Assembly: GCA_003013855.2 (NCBI GenBank)
Contig: ML058337.1
Span: forward strand, 5,890,001-5,954,000
Origin: Liriodendron chinense
Lineage: Eukaryota > Streptophyta > Magnoliopsida > Magnoliales > Magnoliaceae
Length of the DNA stretch: 64,000 nt
Reading direction: 5' to 3'
Part shown: one piece after another, positions 37,901 to 48,383 of the stretch
Layout: each line of letters starts with the position of its first letter
How positions within the stretch are numbered: the first letter of the stretch is position 1
Made by a program: the position numbers and the translations under genes
Notes under the pieces: model-generated
Told to the model about the DNA's origin: nothing
The model's input: only the letters and a program-made list of their open reading frames with translations
Databases searched by the model: none

Positions 37901-40900
37901 TTGTGCCTCTCGCACAACACCACGACCGGTTCCACGATCTCCACCACTATTGTCTCCACGTGCAGGAGCGCGTTCTTCACTGATCCCTCCCACTTGGGAG
38001 TGCATCATCCCCAACAGCAGGGTTTTCCTTTGGGATGCCTCTAACTGCTTGACCTTAGTTATGGTGGTGGTGAGTTGGTTATTTAGGCGAGTGAACTCAC
38101 GCTTTTGATTTGTTTCTAGAGCAGTTATCTCTTGTATCAATTGAGCCAATTGCTCAGATAATTGCTCGTTATTCATGGTGGGTTGAAGTCTGAAACCTCT
38201 ACCTCTTCTCGTGGGCATACAAGTAAAACCCGAACCAGATTCTACCCAACTTGACCATCATGGATATGCAACTCACAAGAAGAATGCGACGAATGTAAAT
38301 TATGATGAACTGACAATTAATGAATTAAAACAGAGAACTACTCAAATCTGAAAATTTTCCAAAGTAGGAAACGTTCTAAAATTGGAAACTTGCTAAATCT
38401 AGAACTTTTCTAAAACAGTCCTAAAAATCAAAACCCTAATTTGATAACTCGATCTAGACAAAACCATGCAAGCCTATTCTCTGATACCAAATTTGATGCA
38501 GGATGCCTTAATTATGACGTGTGCTCATAAACATAATTAAACAGCGGAAAATTAAAGAAATAAATAATCTAAAATTCAGAATCACTCATCATAAATTAAG
38601 AAAATTCACAAGAAGCTTGCAATGGATCAAGTTAACCGTCACAACCACGAAGTTTGAGTTTCAAGGGATCCGACGAGGGATAGGACCTCCCGATCTTGCA
38701 TGGCCATACCCAATTAATCAATGAAGATCACTAGTCCGAAGAATCAGGAACTTCTCGGATTAGGGATTTGAGAATTTGAAGATTTAGGGTTTAGGTCGAT
38801 TCTCAAAGTTTGATCGAAGAATGATTAGTAAAACTAGAACTAGAAAGAAGAAGAATAATTACCTTGAAGAATTTGGAAGGGCACAAGAAGAAGTTAAAAG
38901 AAGAGGATCAAAGAAAGAGAAGAAGCATCATGAGAGAGAGAGAGGAGAGAGGCCACCAAAGAGGTTTGCTTTTTCATTAATAATCAACTAATTCGAGTTT
39001 AGGGCCTAGCTCACTTAAATAAGTAATAAGAAACATACAAAAAGACTAAACTAACCTTAAAAGTTCGAAAAAAAAATGGATTCGCGCGGTGGTCGGGCGC
39101 CCGATGACCATTTGGTCGGGCGCCCGACAGAAGCCAAAAATGTCCAGAGAGTTTGGACGAAATTTTCAGCAATTTCGAGGCGCCCGATGACTTGTAGTTG
39201 GGCGCCCGACGACCATCAGTCGGACGTCTTCCATCCTACGTGCGTAAGGTCTTCAGCTCCTCTTTTCAGCTCCTCAATGATCGCCTAACCACAAGGACGA
39301 CACTTGTGGTTTGCGCTTTCTTCGCTGGTACACTTTGAATGACCTTGTGTCCGCATCACAATCACATAAAACTCCAGAGGCACATCTTCTACTGTTTCAT
39401 CCTGCTCTCGGTTTGTTCGTCTTACTGATGGTAGCACCACTCCTGTACAATCTATTGGTTCTGTTCGTGTATCCTCCTTTCTTACTCTCCCAAATGTCCT
39501 GTATATTCTAAAATTTTATGCGAATTTAATTTCTGTCAGTAGTCTCACCCTTGCTCTGAATTGCAGTATAACCAAGGTATCCCAAAACGGTTACGTATCG
39601 GCTGTATCGGCCGATATGTAACGGAAACGGTCATAACCGTTACGCATTACGGGGTCAAAACGGCCGAAATGGCCGTTATAGAAAAAACAGGCCGTAACGC
39701 CGTAATGTTCTTATAACAGTTTTTTTTTCAAAAAATTAGAAAGGGCCATATCGGCCGATACGGGGTCCGTAACGGCCGTTACGGCCCGTATCATAACAGT
39801 AACAGTGGTGGCCGTTACGGCCACCGTTACCGTTATGGGACATCTTGAGTATAACTTTTTCTCCCAAATCTTGTAGTTTCAGGACTTGAGTACGATGAGG
39901 ATTATTGGTACGGGATTTGAACGAGATGGTCTTTACTTTCTACAACAAGGGGAGTTATTGACAGCATTCATTAATAGTAGTAGTGGCTCTTGTCTTTCTA
40001 TTGATACTACTGCTCCAATTACTGCTTCAAATAATGAGTTTATAAGCTTGTGGCATGCTCGATTGGGCCATGTTCCAAGTCATGTCTTGAACTTGATTAT
40101 TTCAAACTTAAATAAAAGTGATGATATTACTGGTTGTGAAGTGTGTCGAGTTAGCAAACACATTCGTAATTCATTCCCTGTGGTTGAACATAGAAGTACC
40201 AAAGCATTTGAACTTGTCCATTCTGACATATGGGGACCTAGTCCCGTAGCCTCGTTTAATAGGTTCAAATACTTTGTTACTTTCATTGATGATTTCTCAC
40301 GAGTAACGTGGGTATATCTTATGCGTCGACGAGATAAATTATTCTCATTGTTTCAAACATTTCACAAGCTGGTGACAAATCAATATGATTGTTCCATTCA
40401 GACCTTGCGGTCTGACAATGGAGGGGAATATTCATCTAAGTCCTTTATAAACTCTCTCCAGGATAATGACATTATTCATCAACTTTCTTGCGTGTATACT
40501 CCTCAACAAAATGGGGTTTCCGAGCGAAAGAATCGCCATTTATTAGAAGTTACATGTTCTCTATTACTAGGGATGGATGTTCCCAAGTCATATTGGTCTG
40601 CTGCAGTTTTGACGGCCTGTTTCTTGATTAATCGGTTTCCTACCCGTGTCCTTCAAGGAAAAATCCCAATGCATATCCTTGTTCCATCCTCACCATTATT
40701 CCATATTATCCCTCGTGTGTTTGGGTGTGTTTGTTTTGTCCATAACTTTAGTCCTTCTAGAGACAAACTTGACTGCAGAGCAATTAAATGTATCTTCATT
40801 ATATACTCTATGCAACATAAGGGGTATAGGTGCTATGATCCCATATATAGGAAGCTTTATGTTTCCATGGATATCACCTTTCTTGAGAATCATGCTTTCT

Positions 40901-43900
40901 ACAAGTGCTAATGTCGAACTTGGCTCTTCCTCATCTACTCTTCCATTACCTGCATTGGTCACTCTGCCGGTTACTAGTGAACCGAAGAAACTCATTACCT
41001 ATGTTCGTTAGTGGGTAAGACCAACTCAAGTTCAATCCGTGGCAATGGATCCGACTCTAATCCTCAGGTACCTCTTCCTCTCCTATTGCAACTTGCACTC
41101 GTAGTCATCATCCCGTTTTGCATCCTATATCAAATTTTCTGTGTTATTGAGTCCCTGTCACCATCTTATTGTTCTTTCTTAGCAGCTATCTCTTCTCATA
41201 CTATTCCCAGATCTGTTCATGATGCTTTGGCAGTACCTGCTTGGAAACAAGCTATGGAAGCCAAGATGGAGGCTCTACACAAGAGTGGTACATGGGATGT
41301 TATCTCTCTATTTCCTGGGAAGAAGACGGTTGTAAACGGGTCTTCTCCATCAAATATCATGCAGATAGTACTATAGAAAGATACAAAGCTCGACTAGTGG
41401 CTAAGGGCTATACTCAAATTTTCGGAGTTGATTATACTGAGAGTTTTTCTCCTATGATAAAACTCAATTCTGTTCGTCTCATCCTTTCTCTAGCGGCTAA
41501 CCTGATTGGCCTCTATTCCAATTGAATGTCAAGAATGCTTTTCTAAATGGTGATCTGATTGAGGAGGTGTACATGGACCTTCTCCCTGGTTTTCAACTTA
41601 AAGGGGAGTCAGGAAAGGTGTGTAAGCTGAAAAAGGCTTTGTATAGTTTAAAATAGTCTCCCAGAGCTTGGTTTGCAAAATTTAGTTCTGCAGTTCTCTC
41701 CTTTGGATTCAAGCGCTGCCAAACAGATCGTACAATATTCATTCATTCACGCCCAAAGGGAAGAACTATTCTGCTTGTGTATGTGGACGACATTGTCCTT
41801 ATTGGTGATGACTTGCAATTCATCCAACAAACCAAACATCGACTAAGCAAGGAGTTTGAAATAAAGGACTTGGGTTGTCTGTGATATTTTCTGAGAATTG
41901 AGGTGGCCCGCTTATCAAAGGGCATCTTCATTTCTTAGAGAAAATATACCCTTGATCTTCTCAAGGAGACAGGAGAGTTGGGTTCACGACCAACGCCTTC
42001 CCCCATGGAACAGAAACACTCACTGCATACAGACATAGGTGACAAGCTTGAAGACACTAGGCATGTATCAGAGACTAGTTGGAAAATTAATTTATTTGAC
42101 AATCACAAGGCCAGATATTACTCAAGCAGTGAGTATTGTGAGTCGATACATGCATTCTCCCAGGAAGCCTCACTTGGAGGTGGTTCATCATAACTTAAGA
42201 TACTTAAAGACGTGTCCAGGTCGAGGAATTTTGTACAAGAATCATGGGCATGTGAATATATGTGGTTTCTCAGATGCGGATTGGGCAGGTTGCTCTACAT
42301 ATAGAAAATCTACGTTGGGTATTGTACTTTTGTGGGAGGAAACCTGGTGACTTGGAAAAGTAAGAAACAACCTGTGGTGTCCAGATCAAGTGCAGAGGCA
42401 GAGTACAGAGCTATTGCTCATGGGACATGCGAGTTGCTTTGGTTAAAGTCCATCATGAAAGAGTTAGGTTTATTCTCTGACTCAACCATTCCTCTCTATT
42501 GTGACAACCAAGCAGCCATTCATATCGTTTCATACTCAGTCTTTCATGAGAGGACTAAACATATTGAGGTTGTTATTCATTTCGTTCGAGAGAAGATTGC
42601 TTCAGGAGAGCTCTCTACACCATTCGTTCGCTTTTCAGATTAGTTGGCAGATATATTTACAAAGGCTCTAAATTCCACTACTCTTCGTGAGATTTCATGG
42701 CAAGTTGGGCATGATAGATATTCACGCACCAACTTGAGGGGGAGTGTTGAAACATAAGGGCCTTTGTGTAAGAATTCTATTGGGGGTTTTATGTTATTTT
42801 TCCTACTCTAAGGCATCAAGCCCTATTAAAATAAAACTTGGAGGATTAGGATTTCATACCTAATCACTCTTCTTCTCTCTCTCTAAAACCTTTCTCTTCC
42901 TACGGCTGGAAATCTTCAAAAATTACAGCTAATATGGGTCGATACAGGCATACACTACCTTTGGTTTTTTCTTTTCCCCATTTAAAAAAAGTTTCTCGTG
43001 TTTCATTTCAACCATAGGGGAATCTTAGAAATTCATTTTAGAATGGATCTCTGACTAATTTGGGGATCAAAATACATGGTTTGAGAGGATTTCAACGAAT
43101 CAAAGTAGAATGGAGTATTTTGGGGAAAATCTGGGAAAGGGTAAACAATGGAATTTCAATGTAATGGATCATAATCCACCAAATAATGTTTGATTTGTGT
43201 TTGACCAGGGCCTATTTGGTTGACTTTTAGCAGGTGGTAGACATACAACATTTTTGTCAAAGAATAGTCTGATACACTATTGAATACATCTAAATAAAAG
43301 GAACAGATTCTGCTGTTTTACTTTTTTTTTTTTTGTGATAATTTTAAAAATTTTCTGTGCAGAAAAAGGCTGTATTGGCCTGTTGGCCCTTATGCAATTG
43401 GTTTTATGGTTTTATGGAGGCGGCTGATACACCCCCCAAAACTGATATTCATAACCATGCTCCTTTCCCATTTGGATTTTAAAATGGACATTTGTTGTTC
43501 AGTTCCTGATCAGATTTTTGAACTGTTTCCTTCAGCAAGATGAGTACAGTTTCTCAAAAGTCAAACTAATTGGGGATAAATCTGACTCAAAATCTCAAAG
43601 TGCAAATGCAAGGAAACAAGGTTTGGAACAGACACAAAAGGACAAACTAGTCCTTCCTATGGTAGCATTTTTCAACTTTCCTTCCATGAGTTGCTTAGGT
43701 GCGTACTAGTGTTTTAAATAGCTTACGCTATGTAGCATATAGCTTATGCTACATGGTGTGGCTTAACCTTTATACTACCGATGTAGCTCATGAAAATAGC
43801 TTAAGTCACACGCTATGCTACATGCTAATTTACATACGATACATGCTACATGCCACAAGCTACGTAGCTTACACTACAAATTATTTTTCACTAAAACAAA

Positions 43901-46900
43901 AATTAATTAATGTTTTCAATGATTTTGTATATTTTTAATTTTTTCAGTGATTCTAATAAAATAATAAAAGTAACAGCATTAAACCAGTTCTGTTGCTCTT
44001 TCTTATCTTTATAATTAATCTTTGCCATTTTTCCTATTATTTTAGGTTGTGTTTGGTTGCACCAGATATCAAAAATTTCATTATTAGTCGGTCTAATTTT
44101 ATTCAAAATATCATGAAATTTCATGATATTTGGTGCAACCAAGCACAAAATTTAAAAAAAAAAATAAAATCTAGAAGCAACATGTAGCTTACGCTACACG
44201 CTATGTAGCTTACTCCTCATGCTTCAAAGGAGTGAATGCTACAGTACATGCTATTTGCTATTTAAAACATTGGTGCATACATAGCTAAAAAGAGAACTGG
44301 TTATTGAAGATAGAAAGGACCTCACTAAGAGCGATGTTGAAGAGAAAGACTTTCCATGGACCGATAAGGCCATGGAGCATTTTCAAGCTCATGATATTTA
44401 TAAAGAGTCTTCCAATCAACAAGAGGATTAGTTGGATTCAATAAAATTCTAGTTATCTTTCAAAAAAGAAAAAGAAAAGAGTAGTAGTTGGATAATCTGT
44501 GGGGTTGGTTTGCAACCTACTGGTCTGTCATTTGAAGTCGAAGAGGAAGCTGCTTTTCAGGAGCAAAGCAGACAAAGAAACACACAAAAGAGGCACTTGC
44601 AAACATCTTTGGATTAACGTCTTATGTGTGCTTTTGCATTGATTGTAAAAGCCAACACTAAATATGCAGATATGCCCTCAAGGCATTTGTAGTCTAAGCA
44701 TGGACATTTGCAAGCGTATTTTATTGTGTATAGCAACTAATTGGCCAGGTGAAAAGCTAGCCAAACAAGGTGCAATCGATCAAACACAAGTTGAGCCCCA
44801 ATAAGAAACGACAAGGAATCCATCTGAATCAATTATATCAGATCAGCTGTTACAATCGTAGTATACTGAATATGGAGAGATTGCATGTTAAATCAATGAA
44901 ACAGCCAAAAGGAAATCCCGTTTGAGGTCTGACAGTAATTAGTAGGCTGTAAGTAGCAATCCAAAGCAAGAGCATGTCAACTGCAAAATGAGAAGTTTTT
45001 GAGTTCTAGACACAACACCCGGTGAAAGGTTGAACGCAATTTCAAGAAATCACTAGTACACACCCACATTCACTGCCTTTAGGCACGCCAAACCTACAAA
45101 TCAAATTGATCACAGATGGACTACTTGAAGTTGTCCCGGACAAGTGATTGAGAAAAAGGAAAGAAAACCATAAGTTTGATTACCTTAGCTTGCGAATGAC
45201 AGTTCCCAGGGTCAGCAAACTGCGATTGATGTGGCAACCTTCTTTCAATCTTGCACCACCTGACAATGCCTGAGATGCACGCTCACTACCCGCAAGATCG
45301 ACGAAATTCTGTATGAAAAAACAACTTGACTTAATATGCATTCCCATCTCTTTGTGGACTCAAATAACATCATAAATGATCCACAAGAATTAACTTATTT
45401 GTAGAACTACCAACTCAGAAAAAAAGATAACTTCAACATACCACACTGGCAGCAAGGGTGCTTGAGTTGTCCTTGCCCAAGAACTCGCGAGCAGAGCTTT
45501 CAATTGTCTGCATGAATTCACCAATCAATGATAAGAAGTTCCAAAGATTTTCCAACAACTGCCACAATTTTCTTTTTTATCCCAATTGATTGCAACCAAA
45601 ACGTTATAACAAGCAACTAATCTAATCAAAGAGGCAGGCGCACCAGTCTGAGAATTTGATGAGACCTGGAGCTAGCTTCATTCAAGGAGGTCTCCCCCAC
45701 CTGTCTTTGAGCTGCAATAATGCAATGTTGATAAAGCTACAGAAATCCCCAACTAAAAGCTACATTAGCATTATAGGCAATAAAACTTACATTCACAAAT
45801 GGAAAGGAGATACTGCATATGGCTCCAGTCCCTCAGAATTTCCTCTGTGAGTTTCTCCACGATAGGCCCTCTCTAAAGGCAAGAGGATCATTAGCACAAC
45901 ATGACACAAATCTCAGGCGAAACTTGCATCAATAACGATATTTACCTCGGGATCATCACGAATCCTGAGCGCAGTCCCGTCTGTGACAAGGAGATCCCTA
46001 ACAGCTTCGTTATATATCTCAATAGCCGAGAACTTCAATACAAATGCTCTTTCCTCATGCTGTAAAGAATCAATAACAAAGTCGTTGTTATTGTCACAAC
46101 TCGAGGCTTGCAATGCAACTTAATATTAAGGCATTGACCAAAATTCATATTCCTTACCCTCTGTATATAGTCATATATATCAGCTACTGTATACTCGGTT
46201 ATCCCATTCATTGTGTATGTCTTTCCACTGCTAGTTTGCCCATATGCGAAAATGCTCGCTGAAATGGCACATTTATGGGAAAAATACATTTCCATTTTAG
46301 TTTGTTAAGTACCAGCTAAAGTTAAGGAAATAGAAGGCAGTGACAGAACATCATTGTACTTACCGTTAATGCCACTGACGACCGAAAGAGCAACTTCCTT
46401 GCCTGCCTCCTCGTACACTTGCTTTGTGGAGGAATCAGACCGAAATACTCTGTCTATCACCCAAACATCCAAGAAAGAGAGGAAGAAACCGGAAAATTCT
46501 CAAAATCTCTCCAAGATCCAACCCAGATAGAGTCATGAAAGAAATAAGAGATTTTCAACCGTTAACCCTCTAAAAAGACTTAATCGATCCACATGGCTGA
46601 GTTTGGATGTACAACTGAACTGAATCATGAACATTTAATATGATTACATGGAAATGACCAAAAAGTACTGATTTTTCCTAGTATTGATAATAAGGAAGTA
46701 GGCCCCAAATTGCTTCAAGTCCAAAAGTAAAACTGAAGTAATTGCAATTTGGCAGCCAGTCCCTCACTATGAGCCAAGGTAACTACAACTCAGCTACTGC
46801 CACTTTCTTAGACTAACTATTGCAATTCAATTTAATAGTGCATCCAAACACAACCACTTCGAAAAATAAGAAGAAGAAGAAGAATACAAAGACTGGTTTT

Positions 46901-47274
46901 CTGCTTTCTAAAACACCAGATCAGTTCAAACCCCTGATCTCAACATTACGCGCTCTTGGGCAAAAGGCCCACAATTTGATTCATGCAGACATTGAAGAAA
47001 AAGCAAAACAAAAACAACAATGCAATAAATGTGTAACTCCATTACCAAAGGTATATGCAGTTGGCGACATAGAGCGCTCGGCAAGACTATTCCTGAAAAT
47101 GATGGTACTGTCGCTGATGCATTCCCAATCTGACACATCGTTCCTCGCGACCTCCCTGTCGCTCAAAGGCCTCAGCCTCACCGACACCAGAATCCTCTCC
47201 CTGTTCGCGGCGGCTGCTGCCGCCTCCTGCATTCTCTCCCACTCCCCCAATTCCTCCCCACCAATCGCCCCCAT
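20529..47274 (-). CDS. KIN7E: Kinesin-7 family motor protein (KIN7E/F type), 13 coding exons
   Basis: This is a microtubule plus-end motor of the plant kinesin-7 subgroup with a C-terminal DUF3490, the subgroup that also includes the cytokinesis kinesins NACK1/2. Exons (minus strand): 47046-47274, 46364-46453, 46158-46258, 45946-46059, 45791-45872, 45644-45711, 45442-45507, 45184-45308, 29167-29503, 28015-28119, 26929-27921, 22988-23319, 20529-20850. They sum to 2,964 bases, exactly 988 codons with the TAG stop; every junction is GT-AG and keeps frame. Motor domain: residues about 29-370, P-loop GQTSSGKT at 113-120, switch I NEASSRSH at 216-223, switch II DLAGSE at 254-259. A short coiled coil (MEKEIKDLIQQRDHAQSRLE, from 405) and DUF3490 (about 780-960) follow. 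The N-terminus MGAIGGEEL and the KEV-CIEMEES run in exon 11 recall Arabidopsis KIN7E/KIN7F; which one is uncertain. Start chosen as the only ATG giving that N-terminus. Confidence 0.95.
20962..21151 (+). mobile_element. tRNA-derived SINE in kinesin intron 12
   Basis: The element starts near GTCTCACCTGCTAGCCCAGC (box A-like), has AGGTTCCAAATGC (box B-like), a body with CACTAACCCCACCGGTGGGTGGGTGC and an A-rich tail (21132-21151). An imperfect 12-13-base duplication TCTCA(A)TATTCAA flanks it at 20949-20961 and 21152-21163. It lies opposite to the kinesin. Confidence 0.82.
21356..21497. repeat. GT/GC-rich minisatellite
   Basis: The stretch is built of GTGTG, GTGGGTGTGGGTGTG and TATAGGCGTGGGTGTG words, with a loosely repeated unit of about 40-50 bp (ATAGGCGTxGGTGTG at about 21400 and 21437). 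Confidence 0.7.
21810..22440 (-). mobile_element. L1-type LINE 3' fragment (zf-RVT domain)
   Basis: The minus strand encodes VPSKVAAFSWLVGWNRVLT, then CPLC...ESVPHLFLHC and FLVGLWAIWKERN, which is the reverse-transcriptase zinc-binding domain found after the RT in plant L1 LINEs. The RT and endonuclease parts are missing (5' truncated). It lies in kinesin intron 12 in the same orientation as the gene. Confidence 0.8.
23453..23488. repeat. (GAA)n microsatellite
   Basis: About 11 AGA/GAA units lie in kinesin intron 11, about 135 bases upstream of exon 12 on the minus strand, where they read as a (TTC)n pyrimidine tract. Confidence 0.9.
23589..23661. repeat. Compound (AT)n(GT)n microsatellite
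   Basis: About 11 AT units are followed by about 25 GT units without interruption in kinesin intron 11. Confidence 0.95.
23700..25197. other. Kinesin intron 11, unassigned part
   Basis: This is AT-rich non-coding sequence between the microsatellite and the RTE fragment. A frame at 24064-24384 has no recognisable domain. I cannot assign this stretch to a family. Confidence 0.4.
25198..25560 (-). mobile_element. 5'-truncated RTE-type LINE
   Basis: On the minus strand the fragment encodes the tail of an RTE reverse transcriptase, with words of the type RGRPK-TW-EV and ends in a (GAT)n tail, here (CAT)n at 25198-25211. A related copy starts at 30996. Only about 360 bp remains. Confidence 0.7.
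25900..26510 (+). mobile_element. L1-type LINE remnant (RT active-site and RNase H pieces)
   Basis: The plus strand has LQFTDDTIIFCET near 25945-25990, matching the (F/Y)ADD active-site region of L1 RTs with Ala replaced by Thr. Further on, DDHGTIGLTFSGPSGI (about 26175) and NDLIPQEANCIAATLAKG (about 26405-26460) match the plant RVT_3 type RNase H. The RT palm and zinc domain between them are lost. Stops are present throughout. Confidence 0.6.
26929..28119 (-). CDS. Kinesin exons 10-11: coiled coil and central variable region
   Basis: Exon 10 (28015-28119) encodes a 35-residue coiled-coil segment. Exon 11 (26929-27921) encodes 331 residues of serine-rich, low-complexity sequence with conserved islands: SVSESSGVVD near its start, CKEVRCIEMEES in the middle and SFVAGLKEMARLQHQKQLVD at the end. 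The short intron between them (27922-28014) has no repeat. Confidence 0.9.
28571..29094. repeat. Duplicated block with GT-rich minisatellite in kinesin intron 9
   Basis: Two diverged copies (about 28571-28755 and 28858-29094) share CATGCATTCCTTC, TTTCATC-ATTTTCC, CAAAAGCATG, GAAGTTGAATGTGCATG and TCATGTGCTAGA-CATA. A (GCGT)n/(GT)n tract (28757-28809) separates them, and a similar GT/GC tract at 28510-28568 precedes the first copy. Confidence 0.7.
29167..29503 (-). CDS. Kinesin exon 9: end of motor domain and neck
   Basis: This exon encodes residues 292-404. IPYRDSKLTRILQPSLGG and TAIICTLSPA are conserved at the end of kinesin motor domains; the following NVVMSDKTLVKHLQKELARLE is a neck coiled coil. 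The donor is GTTACC, which is weak, yet splicing there is needed to keep the frame into exon 10. Confidence 0.9.
30242..30913. mobile_element. Non-autonomous hAT element
   Basis: The terminal inverted repeats are CAATGTTGTCAAAT / ATTTGACAACATTG, flanked by the 8-bp duplication TTCACATC (30234-30241 and 30914-30921). The interior repeats GCATATG and ATGGCATGGC words and has no transposase. It is in kinesin intron 8. Confidence 0.85.
31478..31659 (-). mobile_element. tRNA-derived SINE (minus strand)
   Basis: On the minus strand it reads CCATAGCTCAAGTGGCAGAC (box A-like), GGTATCAATTCCC (box B-like), a GTGGGTGTACTAAC-type body and a long A tail (T run at 31475-31498). Imperfect duplications GAATTCTATAGTT and GAATTCCGTAGTT flank it (31465-31477, 31660-31672). 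Confidence 0.78.
31930..32283. repeat. 33-base G run and 164-bp tandem duplication
   Basis: An uninterrupted G tract (31930-31962) is followed by (GA)n and then two copies (from about 31983 and 32147) of a unit with GGAGTTGCTTGTGT, GAAGCCC-AAGC-CAAGGT and TTGGTTTCTTAGCCATGAGG. The copies are about 95% alike by eye. Confidence 0.85.
32556..33454 (-). repeat. 3' LTR of the chromovirus
   Basis: The 899-bp LTR shares nearly all its length with the LTR at 38494-39358. Inside lie GA-rich tracts (33009-33025) and repeated GGTCGGGCGCCCGAC words near 33190-33310. It differs from the other LTR by substitutions and small indels. Confidence 0.9.
33478..34640 (-). pseudogene. Chromovirus integrase and C-terminal chromodomain
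   Basis: Minus-strand pieces include ISMDFVLGLPKT and VSDRDVRFTSYF (first two acidic residues of the DDE triad), FAYNGSINRSTGMSPFEIV, then GPFKILQKVWSNAYRIDLP and a chromodomain (EEILDEEIVSTRDGGFQRYL...). In the chromodomain, the aromatic position after LVK is a TAG stop at about 33580, so the histone-binding cage would be lost. There are also stops and frame changes at 34240-34355 and 33910. Confidence 0.85.
34700..35990 (-). pseudogene. Chromovirus reverse transcriptase and RNase H
   Basis: QIRICPEDEWKMAFKTKHGLYEW and VMPFGLTNAPSTF lead to the active site VVYFDDILIY near 35760-35780, which is intact. RNase H follows with TCDASGVGIGGVLSQ and YSTYDKEFYAVV, then PKHAKW and the start of the integrase zinc domain (LHLGGITGHFGRDKT). 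A frame change near 35830-35845 breaks the fingers, and about 90 bp upstream near 35940-36060 is rearranged (the phrase TTTTCCACTCATCTCCTGGGCATAT-like is repeated at 35900 and 35940). Confidence 0.88.
36193..37015 (-). pseudogene. Chromovirus protease region
   Basis: VIVDSGSCQNVISANTL carries an intact D-S-G triad. GHIILGRPWLFD is the second protease motif. A 15-base in-frame direct duplication near 36679-36710 repeats WYDVI. The frame is open from 36972 to 36193, the longest intact part of this element. Confidence 0.82.
37016..38218 (-). pseudogene. Chromovirus gag
   Basis: The start MPTRRGRGFR at 38218 is followed by a coiled coil, a central region with PKAFLDWVADMDHYFEWY, and a zinc knuckle reading YYECGNLGHMSNQC (about 37120-37170). 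The first Cys of the CCHC knuckle is Tyr (codon 37165-37167). A stop at 37685 and others at about 37425 and 37180 break it. Confidence 0.82.
38494..39358 (-). repeat. 5' LTR of the chromovirus
   Basis: The 865-bp LTR ends ...CCGCATCA before CAATC at 39359. It lacks short stretches present in the partner LTR (for example near 32715-32740). Confidence 0.9.
39412..42930 (+). mobile_element. Ty1/copia retrotransposon, 5' truncated, with 3' LTR start
   Basis: It is read on the plus strand, opposite to the kinesin. Protease tail and GAG_pre-integrase (LWHARLGHVPSHVL, CEVC) lead into an integrase with all catalytic residues (HSDIWGP, RSDNGGEYSSKSF, QQNGVSERKNRHLLE) at 39886-40911. RT (41221-41900, VYVDDIVLIGDD intact) and RNase H (42230-42640, SDADWAGCSTYRKS, VVSRSSAEAEYRAIA) follow with several stops and frame changes. 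A TTGAGGGGGAG polypurine tract precedes TGTTGAAACATAAGG at 42745, the 3' LTR start. Gag and the 5' LTR are absent; the LTR's right end is uncertain. Confidence 0.88.
39573..39847. mobile_element. hAT-type MITE inserted in the copia coding region
   Basis: Ends CAAGGTATCCCAAAACGG and (reverse complement) CAAGATGTCCCATAACGG, with an 8-bp duplication AGTATAAC at 39565-39572 and 39848-39855. The 275-bp interior is rich in CGGCCGTTACGG palindromic words. Removing it rejoins the copia protease/pre-integrase sequence. Confidence 0.88.
42931..43706. other. Kinesin intron 8, unassigned part
   Basis: This non-coding stretch follows the copia LTR start. The phrase CATTTAAAAAAAGTTTC and a T run (43318-43332) are the only features; the copia LTR may extend into its left end. 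Confidence 0.4.
43707..44272. mobile_element. Non-autonomous hAT element
   Basis: The ends are TAGTGTTTTAAATAGC / GCTATTTAAAACATTG with an imperfect 8-bp duplication GTGCGTAC / GTGCATAC (43699-43706, 44273-44280). The interior has many TAGCTTACGCTA-like palindromic words. It resembles the element at 30242 in termini and size, and holds a smaller MITE. Confidence 0.82.
44047..44148. mobile_element. 102-bp foldback MITE nested in the hAT element
   Basis: The 25-base ends TTGTGTTTGGTTGCACCAGA... and ...GGTGCAACCAAGCACAA pair with two mismatches. The remaining centre is also partly palindromic (GAAATTTCATGATAT). I could not fix a target duplication. Confidence 0.65.
44281..45183. other. Kinesin intron 8, 5' part
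   Basis: This is unique-looking non-coding sequence between the last inserted element and exon 8. I see no element in it. Confidence 0.5.
45184..47274 (-). CDS. Kinesin exons 1-8: most of the motor domain
   Basis: Eight short exons within 2.1 kb encode residues 1-291. Exon 1 has the start, an alanine run and RERILVSVRLRPLSDREV (beta-1 of the motor). Exon 3 carries the nucleotide-binding P-loop. Exon 4 has FSAIEIYNEAVRDLL. Exon 6 has switch I and uses a less usual donor, GTGCGCC. Exon 8 has switch II and the GCHINRSLLTLGTVI helix. Exon 8 ends two bases into a codon and is completed 15.7 kb away by exon 9. Confidence 0.93.

Positions 47275-48383
<1,109 letters not shown>

Larger units (their letters stand above)
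32556..39358 (-). mobile_element. Ty3/gypsy chromovirus with both LTRs, degenerate
   Basis: The 6.8-kb element is flanked by CAATC (32551-32555 and 39359-39363). LTRs at 32556-33454 and 38494-39358 start TGATGCAGGATGCC and end in CA. The primer-binding site (38479-38490, minus strand TGGTATCAGAGA) matches the initiator-Met type, and a GGGGGAAT tract sits beside the 3' LTR. Gag, protease, RT-RNase H, integrase and chromodomain follow in that order on the minus strand. It lies in kinesin intron 8 in the same orientation as the gene. Confidence 0.93.
30996..39411 (-). mobile_element. RTE-type LINE, broken into three pieces
   Basis: The pieces are 30996-31270, 32356-32555 and 39359-39411. The (CAT)n end at about 30996 is the 3' tail on the minus strand. 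The second piece encodes KKQHVHRMCVAKMRMLKWMS (RT C-terminal region) and the third continues it with ASGVLCD-like sequence. Insertion of a MITE (31271-32355) and of a chromovirus (32556-39358) separates them. Beyond 39411 the sequence becomes copia, so the LINE is 5' truncated there. Confidence 0.75.
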
